Source: Candidatus Odinarchaeota archaeon
GTDB taxonomy: Archaea; Asgardarchaeota; JAGGXT01
Length of the DNA stretch: 9,574 nucleotides
NCBI GenBank assembly: GCA_021162905.1
Contig: JAGGXT010000195.1
Location: 1-9,574 of the forward strand
Direction of reading: 5' to 3'
The translations under genes were made by a program, and so were the position numbers. Shown one piece after another: positions 1 through 5,658 of the stretch. The notes under the pieces were generated by a model that saw only the letters and a list, made by a program, of their open reading frames with translations, made no database searches and was not told the DNA's origin. Each line of letters opens with the position of its first letter. Positions within the stretch are counted from its first letter, which is position 1.

Positions 1-12
1 GTGTAAAAATAT

Positions 13-24
13 TAGCATATGCTA
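13..24. promoter_or_regulatory. 12-bp perfect palindrome upstream of the RNA promoter
   Basis: TAGCATATGCTA reads the same on both strands. It ends 7 bases before the TATA-like box at 31-42 that would drive the structured RNA at 58-176. A dyad just upstream of a TATA box is a typical place for a regulator or activator to bind, but no regulator is known for it and a 12-bp palindrome in AT-rich DNA can arise by chance. Confidence 0.3.
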
Positions 25-30
25 TGGATC

Positions 31-42
31 TTAAATATAAAA
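31..42 (+). promoter_or_regulatory. Archaeal TATA box for the structured RNA
   Basis: TTAAATATAAAA matches the archaeal TATA-box pattern. Its centre lies about 22-25 bases before the first base of the 10-bp stem at 58-67, which is the usual distance from TATA box to transcription start. This spacing is the main reason for placing the RNA on the plus strand. Confidence 0.45.
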
Positions 43-57
43 AGAAGAGAAGATATT

Positions 58-176
58 ACTGGCCGCCCTACCCAGTTAACCATCCCATGGTAAGGGATGG
101 GGGTCATCAGGCGGCCAGTCCGGTTCTGGTTCGGAAAATCGCAATTGCACCGTATTACCACCCATATCTTATTTTT
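58..176 (+). ncRNA. GC-rich structured RNA candidate with possible loop pseudoknot
   Basis: This is a GC-rich island in AT-rich DNA, a pattern that marks structured RNA genes in AT-rich thermophiles. ACTGGCCGCC (58-67) pairs perfectly with GGCGGCCAGT (110-119). Inside, ACCC (70-73) pairs with GGGT (101-104), and CCATCCC (80-86) pairs with GGGATGG (94-100) around a 7-base loop. Loop bases TGGTAA (88-93) are complementary to TTACCA (155-160), so a pseudoknot is possible. CGGT (121-124) can pair with ACCG (149-152). A five-T run (172-176) could end the transcript. The strand is uncertain: a TATA-like element at 174-183 could drive the opposite strand, which then runs into T-rich sequence past 58. 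I could not fit a tRNA, because there is no room for a T-arm before the closing strand, nor a clear box C/D or H/ACA RNA. Confidence 0.5.
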
Positions 177-227
177 GTATAATACATTCCAGATCGATGG
201 CATTGGTTTTGCAGAGGAATTTTTCGG

Positions 228-277
228 AAAAAGAGAAACATTCCAAAAATAGAGAAAAATTTCAAAAATATCGAAAA
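228..277. other. Phased A-tracts (predicted bent DNA)
   Basis: Six runs of three to five A residues begin at 228, 236, 245, 255, 264 and 274, spaced 8-10 bases apart, close to the DNA helical repeat. Phased A-tracts of this kind cause intrinsic curvature. The segment lies between the structured RNA and the csa3-like gene and could shape the promoter or a regulator site. The last tract runs into AAAATAATAAG, a weak TATA-like element for the downstream gene. Confidence 0.4.
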
Positions 278-313
278 TAATAAGAGTCTATGTACAAGTA
301 ATAGTAATGTGTG

Positions 314-344
314 ATAAAATCATCACATAATTTGGTGATTTTAT
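314..344. promoter_or_regulatory. Inverted repeat overlapping the csa3-like start and ribosome-binding site
   Basis: ATAAAATCA (314-322) is the exact reverse complement of TGATTTTAT (336-344). In RNA the stem can continue through a U-G wobble, C-G and A-U pair (323-325 with 333-335), leaving a 7-base loop. The right arm contains most of the GGTGAT Shine-Dalgarno (334-339) and touches the TTG start at 344. It could be a DNA operator for a dimeric regulator, for example autoregulation by the CARF/wHTH protein it precedes, or an RNA hairpin hiding the start site. Confidence 0.45.
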
Positions 345-1093
345 TGAAGAGGTATTATCTTGCAACAGTTGGAGATTATACAAAGAAAACGATACTCCAC
401 GGAATGTTTACTACGGGATGCAGTGGTGTTTATCTTTTTCCATCAAGTGAGACCAAGGAGAAAGCTTATGAGATTGTAGACGAGATTACAAATAATTTTG
501 GCCTTGCTAGTTCCGAAATTAAGGTTATTGAGGTTGACTCTCTTGATTATTGGGGAACTGTCGGGAGAATAATTGATTGCATTTTAGGGATATATAAGAA
601 AGAAGAAGAATGTGAAGTAATTGTCGATGCTAGTGGTGGCACGAGAATTATGACATTAGCTGCTATAACAGCAGCTATTCTTGCGAGGGCAGATGGCATA
701 TATTATTTCTTTTATGATTATCGAAATGAGAGAATTATAAAGTTAAACCTGCCCAAGATAAGTATTCGTCTACCGGGTGAGACAAAGCTTATGATTTTGA
801 AGGTTTTACGTGAGGTGAAAAAGGAAGGAATTAAGATAAAACAGTATGCACAACTTGCACAGCAAATAGAAAAAAAGCTTAGCGTAAGTGAGGTAGAGAA
901 AATTGGCAGAAGTAAAGGTAAACTTTCGGAGAAAATAAATGAACTAGCACGTTTTGGATTTATTAAAAAAGTACCTTTAGAGGAGGATAAACGTCGTTTT
1001 CTGATAGATATAACTAAAGATGGAGAATGTATTATACGGATTGCTGAGAAGGTGGAAGAAATAAATAAATATAGAAAGAACATGACACAATAA
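344..1093 (+). CDS. csa3: Csa3-like CARF/winged-helix CRISPR regulator
   Basis: This is a 249-residue protein built like the archaeal CRISPR regulator Csa3, a dimer that senses cyclic oligoadenylate through its CARF domain and binds DNA through a C-terminal winged helix. Residues 1-135 form the CARF-type Rossmann domain: first strand YYLATVG (4-10) and the ligand-loop motif DASGGTRIM (95-103), matching the D-x-T/S-G-G-x-R-I-M signature of Csa3. Residues about 145-235 look like a winged helix, with EKINELARFGFIKK as the recognition region and wing. I chose TTG at 344 because the protein then starts like Csa3 proteins and has GGTGAT four bases upstream; GTG at 335 or 311 would add 3 or 11 residues. 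An inverted repeat overlaps the start, suggesting autoregulation. The family call is by motif, not by search. It probably controls the cas operon beginning at 1964 (inference). Confidence 0.85.
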   Translation: MKRYYLATVGDYTKKTILHGMFTTGCSGVYLFPSSETKEKAYEIVDEITNNFGLASSEIKVIEVDSLDYWGTVGRIIDCILGIYKKEEECEVIVDASGGTRIMTLAAITAAILARADGIYYFFYDYRNERIIKLNLPKISIRLPGETKLMILKVLREVKKEGIKIKQYAQLAQQIEKKLSVSEVEKIGRSKGKLSEKINELARFGFIKKVPLEEDKRRFLIDITKDGECIIRIAEKVEEINKYRKNMTQ

Positions 1094-1128
1094 TGAAATA
1101 ATTATTATTGACAGTTTTGTTAATCTCA

Positions 1129-1159
1129 AAATCTTAAAGTCTTTAAGCTTTAAAGATTT
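1129..1159. repeat. Imperfect inverted repeat downstream of the csa3-like gene
   Basis: AAATCTTAAAG (1129-1139) is the reverse complement of CTTTAAAGATTT (1148-1159) except for one bulged base, with an 8-base loop. It begins 35 bases past the csa3-like stop. No T-run follows, so a simple terminator is not supported; a regulator site or mRNA 3' hairpin is equally possible. Its right-arm start, CTTTAAAG, resembles CTTTATAG in the repeat at 1890-1909. Confidence 0.3.
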
Positions 1160-1242
1160 AGCAAAGACACTAATAATTTAGGAAGTAGAATAAATAAATT
1201 AATTGAAAATTAATAGGTAATACTTTATGAGAGTATACCATT

Positions 1243-1614
1243 TTGAGCGGTGTAGGCTATCTCCTGGAAGCGTTACTGTTCCATTATCTTATGTTTATTT
1301 ATTTATTATTGAAAGCAGCATATTCTGATAATATCAATGAAGCAAAGGACTTCTTTAACCAATCGGGAGAGAAAAGTGAAAAGTATAGAGGTGCTCCTGA
1401 GGTAATTATTTTATTTACATCAAGAGAGGTGATTTCTGGTGAATGTAAAATAAAACCTGTAAGATCGAAATGGTTTAACATTGGTGTTATTAAAAGCGCG
1501 GATTTTAAGAGCGTATTTTTAAAATTCGTCTCTAAACTCCTAAACGAATTAAGAACTCAGAGTTTGAGAGATGTTGTTAGAAAGCTCAAGAGAGTATATT
1601 TAAAACTAACGTAA
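1243..1614 (+). CDS. Hypothetical protein or gene remnant in the CRISPR neighbourhood
   Basis: This 123-residue open frame starts at TTG 1243 and is not recognised. Residues about 3-25 are strongly hydrophobic and could be a membrane helix or a buried strand-helix unit. Residues about 53-63 (PEVIILFTSRE) read like a Rossmann-type strand followed by a T-S turn, as seen near ligand pockets of CARF-like domains. The C-terminal 45 residues are basic and helical. There is no convincing Shine-Dalgarno. The frame is open only from 1231, and an ATG at 1227 in another frame gives a 33-residue peptide, so the gene may be a decayed or frameshifted fragment of a longer CRISPR accessory gene. It lies between the csa3-like gene and the cas operon on the same strand. 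A link to CARF proteins is a guess. Confidence 0.4.
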   Translation: MSGVGYLLEALLFHYLMFIYLLLKAAYSDNINEAKDFFNQSGEKSEKYRGAPEVIILFTSREVISGECKIKPVRSKWFNIGVIKSADFKSVFLKFVSKLLNELRTQSLRDVVRKLKRVYLKLT

Positions 1615-1889
1615 ATAACAAAAGTTATATAGTTTGTAGAAGTCAAATTGTATTTCAGCCCAGAGAGAGAATTATTGCATGAGTAAGGTTTCTATAGTGA
1701 GGAGTTTAAGAATATGTAGAGATGAGATGTTCGAAATTTGCTGTAGAAGGTTGCAAAAAGTGATTTATGAAATGAATAAATTATATACTTCAATCCTTAT
1801 AATAAAATTATATAATCACTCCAGTAACAGTTTTTCATTTTGTAGCGTAAATATCAAAATTTGTTACTTATCAATGATTATTACCTTTA

Positions 1890-1909
1890 CTATAAAGTCA
1901 TCTTTATAG
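1890..1909. promoter_or_regulatory. Perfect inverted repeat, candidate operator of the cas operon
   Basis: CTATAAAG (1890-1897) and CTTTATAG (1902-1909) are perfect reverse complements separated by TCAT. The repeat ends 54 bases before the cas6 ATG. The right arm resembles a TATA box, so a dimer bound here would either block TATA-binding protein or sit directly upstream of the second TATA-like element at 1930-1939. The Csa3-like winged-helix dimer or the winged-helix protein encoded at 5639-6481 are the obvious candidate binders (inference). Confidence 0.45.
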
Positions 1910-1929
1910 GTTTAGAAGGTGCTCAACAA

Positions 1930-1939
1930 TTAATAAATA
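1930..1939 (+). promoter_or_regulatory. TATA-like box of the cas6-to-cas2 operon
   Basis: TTAATAAATA is centred about 29 bases before the ATG at 1964. There is no Shine-Dalgarno before that ATG, so a leaderless or nearly leaderless transcript is likely, as is common for first genes of archaeal operons. The alternative is CTTTATAG at 1902-1909, which would give a leader of roughly 30 bases. Confidence 0.4.
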
Positions 1940-1963
1940 TGTTTCATTTCGTTCTATATTATA

Positions 1964-3001
1964 ATGGTGATATTGTTGAGGGATGACTACCCGCTAGTTA
2001 GGGTATTGAGGATTGATTGTGTCTTTGATAATGATTATTATGTTCCGGGGTGGCTTGGTACTGCTATAAGAGGAGTTTTTGGTTATTCATTAAGAAAAGA
2101 AGTGTGTATTACTGGGAAGAAAAGTTGCTGTGGGTGCCCATATACAGCAAGGTGCCCCTATAAGATAATATTTGAGACATCATCTAGATCTTTTTTTGGA
2201 GCTATGAGTAAGGTTGGATATAAGTTAGTTGGAATCACAAAACCCTATACTTTAACAAATATTATTGTGAGAGAAGGAGTATCATTTAACTTTGAGCTGA
2301 ACTTATTTGGAGGATATACTTTTAGTCAAGAGGCGATGATAGTCAATGTGATAAGAAGGATGGGAGAATTAGGGTTGGGGAGATGTCCAAGAACTAAGGA
2401 GAGAAGGAAATTCTCTGTTCTTAGAATTTTGTCGGTAAATCCATTTACTAAGGAAACTGACATAGTTTTTGAGGAGGGAATTTATAAACCACCAATTGAT
2501 GGTAGGCCAACAGATATAACAAGAGGGCTCATATCTGATATTGCAGAGGATATTGCATCTACTGAGCCTAGGTTACTGAAGATGGAATTTTTAACCCCAA
2601 CCATGGTTATTGCTAGAGGAGCTCCTGAAATACCACCTTCACTTAATTCGGTCCTTAAGAACATTACAAGAAAGATACTATTTCTCTCGGAATACTTTTG
2701 GAATAGTAGATTCTTTGATGTTAATATTGTGAATGCGATCAAGAGGGTTGAAGAAAACACAAGAATCGAAATCTCCAATATTAAGAGAATGACAATATCC
2801 CGTTTTAGCATGAAGAAAGCAAAATTTGTGAAGATACATGACTTCATTAGAGGAACTGTTTTCTATAAGATAGGGAGGGATATTTATCGTGATCTTACAG
2901 GTAAAACTCTTTTTGAGTCTTTATTGATGGGTAAGTTTCTACATATTGGCAAATTAGCGACAATGGGTGCTGGTATGTATTATTTTGAGGTGTACAGCTA
3001 A
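1964..3001 (+). CDS. cas6: Cas6 pre-crRNA endoribonuclease (RAMP family)
   Basis: Cas6 cuts CRISPR precursor RNA within each repeat to release crRNAs. This 345-residue protein matches the PF10040-type Cas6 seen with many archaeal type I and III systems. A cysteine cluster lies at C48, C55, C56, C58 and C64 ahead of PYKIIFE, the cysteine-rich insertion of this subfamily, probably a metal or structural site. The C-terminal RAMP features are a GTVFYKIG strand (297-304) and the glycine-rich loop of residues 323-337, from GKFLHIGK to MGAGM, which contacts repeat RNA. H292 and H327 are candidate catalytic or binding residues, but assigning them needs an alignment. ATG at 1964 was taken; two TTG codons follow at 1973 and 1976. 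It is the first gene of the operon, and its stop directly abuts the next ATG. Confidence 0.9.
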   Translation: MVILLRDDYPLVRVLRIDCVFDNDYYVPGWLGTAIRGVFGYSLRKEVCITGKKSCCGCPYTARCPYKIIFETSSRSFFGAMSKVGYKLVGITKPYTLTNIIVREGVSFNFELNLFGGYTFSQEAMIVNVIRRMGELGLGRCPRTKERRKFSVLRILSVNPFTKETDIVFEEGIYKPPIDGRPTDITRGLISDIAEDIASTEPRLLKMEFLTPTMVIARGAPEIPPSLNSVLKNITRKILFLSEYFWNSRFFDVNIVNAIKRVEENTRIEISNIKRMTISRFSMKKAKFVKIHDFIRGTVFYKIGRDIYRDLTGKTLFESLLMGKFLHIGKLATMGAGMYYFEVYS

Positions 3002-4039
3002 ATGACGAGAGTTATTGAGATATATCTTCCAGAAATATTTCATTTTCTAAATGTATTTTTTAAGTTAGATAATACACTTCGATTTGAATTTAGAACGAGA
3101 AATCAGAACATTTATACATTTTATGCAGAGCTTACAGAAGACAAGCCCTACGTAATGTTTGATTTGCATGAGTTAAGTCAAGACATTGAAACTAATAGAG
3201 TTGATTTGGATGATGTAAGAACTTCGCTAATACAAGCGGGCATTTTGGAGCTTAAGAATTCGGAGAAAATTTGTGAATTGATAAATAGAGCATCAAGCTG
3301 GCAACCAGTTATATTTTTATTTGACACAAATGATTTTATTCTCAGAGTAGTCTCAAATATCTTTTATCCTCTATCTAAAAAGAAAGAAGGATTAAAGAAT
3401 ATATCCCTCTATGTAAGCCCGTTGATTTTAGATGAACTAATGCATATTATATCTGGCGTTAATAAGCAAGAGATGATAAAAAGTCCAAAATGTTTGAGGG
3501 CTATAGTTGGTATTAGAGAGTTTATTTTTCATTATTCAAATAAACTAATAAAATACACATTGAAATCACACACAGGGGGATTATATACAAAAAAATTAGG
3601 AGATCAGGCTATAATGGAAGATTATTATAGTTTCTTAGAATCTATAAGAGAGAAAAATTATTCTTTCTTTTTTATAGGGGCTGATGCACGCTTTGTTTCA
3701 TGGTTTAGATCACTGGGTGTTGAATCTATATACTTGGATCAAGAATTGGAGATTCTTCCTTTTATTAAAAGGCCGATTTATGTACTTCCGCAAGTCGTCT
3801 ATATCTTTGCAACTAACTTTTTAGAGCTAAAGGTATCATCTATTGAGGCTCCTTTCAAACTAAAATTTAGGATTTATAAGAAATCATATGTTAGCGAGCA
3901 CCCATGGGTCTCAGTGCAGCTTGACATAAGTCAACAAATGTCTCCGGGCTTATCAGACACTTTATATAATTTAGAGAGGGAATTTGAGTTGCTTAGAAGA
4001 TTACGTGAGCTGAGAGGAGAGCTTGATGAGTTATATTGA
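3002..4039 (+). CDS. PIN-domain nuclease encoded between cas6 and cas1
   Basis: The 345-residue product has a PIN-like nuclease core at about residues 101-250. The four acidic positions of metal-dependent PIN ribonucleases are visible: D108 in FLFDTND, E145 in LILDEL, D201 in GDQAIMED and D228 in FFFIGADARF, the last followed by the typical pattern of helix, GV and a hydrophobic strand (SLGVESIYLD). About 100 residues precede the core and 95 follow; neither part is recognised, and the C-terminus (about 320-345) is charged and probably coiled-coil. A GAGGTG Shine-Dalgarno (2987-2992) lies nine bases before the ATG, inside the end of cas6. The gene overlaps cas1 by 14 bases, so expression with cas6 and cas1 is near certain. 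PIN proteins cut single-stranded RNA, often as toxins or in RNA decay. Here it could trim crRNA or spacer precursors, or be a damage effector (inference). Confidence 0.75.
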   Translation: MTRVIEIYLPEIFHFLNVFFKLDNTLRFEFRTRNQNIYTFYAELTEDKPYVMFDLHELSQDIETNRVDLDDVRTSLIQAGILELKNSEKICELINRASSWQPVIFLFDTNDFILRVVSNIFYPLSKKKEGLKNISLYVSPLILDELMHIISGVNKQEMIKSPKCLRAIVGIREFIFHYSNKLIKYTLKSHTGGLYTKKLGDQAIMEDYYSFLESIREKNYSFFFIGADARFVSWFRSLGVESIYLDQELEILPFIKRPIYVLPQVVYIFATNFLELKVSSIEAPFKLKFRIYKKSYVSEHPWVSVQLDISQQMSPGLSDTLYNLEREFELLRRLRELRGELDELY

Positions 4040-5012
4040 AAAGTATGGTTGGGGCTTCTTGCTCTATCGAAAGAGGGATAGAATTATTTTTAAAACGAAA
4101 GATCGCAAGGATGATATCCCGTTAGATAGTGACAATATTTTTGTCATTAAGATATTTGGAGTTGGGCATATAAGTACAAAGGTATTAAGCACGATTTCAC
4201 AATTTTCGGGTGCATCACTAATATTTAAGAAAAACCCTAAGAGATTAGCAATTCGAATTTCAAGTTACAATACCATGCTACTAAGGTATATGCAAATACG
4301 TAGCTATATTACACCAAAAATAAGATTTTCTTTGGCAAAACGGTTTGTATATTCTGCTTTAATGAATAAGAGATCTATGCTTCTTTTTCTGGAGAAAATA
4401 ACAAGGTTTAACTTTGGTAGTGCCGTAAAGGAATTAGAAAAGATCATTCTTAGGTTAAGCCAAACCGAATTTTCCGATTCCATGTCAATTGAAGAAAACG
4501 TCAAATCTTTGATGGGTATTGAGGGAAATGGGGCTCATATATACTTCCAATCGATCTCTGAAATCATCCCTAGCGAATTTGATTTTCGTGGAAGAGTAAA
4601 ACGCCCACCTACAGATCCTGTAAATGCTGCTCTTAGTTATGGGTATGTCTTTGTTGCTCATAAATTAAAAGAAATGCTACTTGATTTCGGGTTTGATACA
4701 AAAATAGGGTTCTTGCATGAATTTGGGCGAGGTAGAGATAGTTTATCATTAGATATTCTTGAGGAATTCAGGCAACCAGTTGTGGATTCTGTAGTTTTCT
4801 CAATGATTTTAGATGGGGCTTTAAACCCAAAATATCATTTCCGCAAAGTCGGAACAGCAATACACCTTAACGAAAGAGGAAAAAATAGTGTATTAACAGC
4901 CATTAAGTTAGCATTTGGAAAGTATAGAACCCACATTCTTAATGAGATTCAGAAAATCATAAAGTGTTTACTTCATGATTCAAAAGTTGAACCGTTTATT
5001 TGGAGGGTTTAA
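4026..5012 (+). CDS. cas1: Cas1 integrase, catalytic residues present
   Basis: Cas1 is the integrase that inserts new spacers into CRISPR arrays as part of a Cas1-Cas2 complex. This 328-residue protein has the normal family length. Residues 1-80 form the N-terminal beta domain. The alpha-helical catalytic domain carries E166 in LMGIEG, the RPPTDPVN segment before ALSYGY (193-207), H231 in GFLHEFGRGR and D243 in SLDILEEFR, matching the Glu/His/Asp metal site. ATG at 4026 is preferred over the adjacent TTG at 4023, because GAGAGGAGAG (4012-4021) lies four bases upstream of the ATG. The start overlaps the PIN gene by 14 bases, and the next gene begins one base after the cas1 stop. A second Cas1-like gene without these residues lies downstream in the same operon. 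Confidence 0.96.
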   Translation: MSYIEKYGWGFLLYRKRDRIIFKTKDRKDDIPLDSDNIFVIKIFGVGHISTKVLSTISQFSGASLIFKKNPKRLAIRISSYNTMLLRYMQIRSYITPKIRFSLAKRFVYSALMNKRSMLLFLEKITRFNFGSAVKELEKIILRLSQTEFSDSMSIEENVKSLMGIEGNGAHIYFQSISEIIPSEFDFRGRVKRPPTDPVNAALSYGYVFVAHKLKEMLLDFGFDTKIGFLHEFGRGRDSLSLDILEEFRQPVVDSVVFSMILDGALNPKYHFRKVGTAIHLNERGKNSVLTAIKLAFGKYRTHILNEIQKIIKCLLHDSKVEPFIWRV

Positions 5013-5013
5013 A

Positions 5014-5658
5014 ATGTCCAACAACCCTATTCTTAATTTTAGAAAAATGCCACATGAAGAAAATAGATCAGAATGGTATGGAAAGTTGTTGAAGAGAAAA
5101 AAAGAAGTTAATTATAGGGTGTGGATCTCGTTTTTAGGGCACGCTCCAATAGCTACAATAAACTGTATCTGGGCTGCTATAAAGCGTGATTCATTTATTC
5201 CTGATAAAGTTATCTTAATAGCTACGCCTTCTGCTGAGAAAGTATTTGAGAAGTATAAAGAAGTATTAAAATGTCTCCTAGAATATTATAACGATAATCT
5301 TGATCAAAATAATTATCTTGAGATAATTAGAGTGTCTGAGAGACCAACATTTGGCGAGCTTCAAATGAGAATAAAGGGAGCAATTGATAGATATATGGCT
5401 AAAGATGTTAGTATAGCGGTTGATATAACCCCTGGAAGGAAAATAATGACTGTTGCGTCGCTATCAGTTGCTCTTCTAAGAAATGTTGATAGAATATACT
5501 ACTTATACCTTATTGATGAAAAAGCGTATGGTGAAAAATTATATTCAGAAATACCATGTAGGCACCAAATTCTGTATCAGATCGTGGGTGATGAATTAGC
5601 TGGAGGTAAATTTGTAATCGAACTCGGATGCGATAAGGATGTCTATTCAAAACGTTGA
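5014..5658 (+). CDS. Stand-alone CARF-domain protein
   Basis: This 214-residue protein is essentially one CARF domain, the Rossmann-type fold that binds cyclic oligoadenylates in CRISPR signalling. The first strand and loop are VWISFLGHAP (36-45), followed by a helix and KVILIATPS (65-73). The ligand-loop motif is DITPGRKIMT (137-146), parallel to DASGGTRIM in the protein at 344-1093. It is followed by a hydrophobic helix and the strand IYYLYLI. No effector or DNA-binding domain is attached. GGAGGG (5002-5007) lies six bases before the ATG at 5014, fixing the start. The gene overlaps the winged-helix gene at 5639 by 20 bases, so the two probably form a divided Csa3-like regulator. A ring-nuclease role, degrading the signal, is another option for a lone CARF domain. 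Confidence 0.8.
   Translation: MSNNPILNFRKMPHEENRSEWYGKLLKRKKEVNYRVWISFLGHAPIATINCIWAAIKRDSFIPDKVILIATPSAEKVFEKYKEVLKCLLEYYNDNLDQNNYLEIIRVSERPTFGELQMRIKGAIDRYMAKDVSIAVDITPGRKIMTVASLSVALLRNVDRIYYLYLIDEKAYGEKLYSEIPCRHQILYQIVGDELAGGKFVIELGCDKDVYSKR

Larger units (their letters stand above)
1615..1963. other. AT-rich intergenic region carrying the cas operon promoter
   Basis: These 349 bases separate the unrecognised frame from cas6. An open frame at 1679-1909 would encode 76 residues with no recognisable domain; its second half is low-complexity hydrophobic sequence from AT-rich DNA, and I do not call it a gene. No CRISPR repeats occur here. The informative part is the 3' end, with a perfect inverted repeat (1890-1909) and a TATA-like element (1930-1939) just before cas6. 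Confidence 0.6.

Noticed and set aside
58..119. Kink-turn or box C on the minus strand (TGATGA beside the stem)
   Set aside because: The opposite strand reads TAG rather than the GA or CUGA needed for tandem sheared pairs, so a box C/D kink-turn is not formed.
58..134. tRNA gene: the hairpin loop ATGGTAA looks like an anticodon loop with U33 and anticodon GGT
   Set aside because: The acceptor-like strand closes at 110-119, only about nine bases after the inner stem, leaving no room for a T-arm. ACCC pairs outside the loop rather than as a D-stem, and GGTTCGG at 128-134 has no matching T-stem.
718..1083. 121-residue open frame on the minus strand opposite the csa3-like gene
   Set aside because: It mirrors the plus-strand codons of a well-supported gene and has serine/phenylalanine-rich sequence typical of an antisense shadow.
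1679..1909. 76-residue open frame upstream of cas6
   Set aside because: No recognisable motif, a low-complexity hydrophobic C-terminal half from AT-rich DNA, and overlap with the promoter-region inverted repeat; probably a chance frame.
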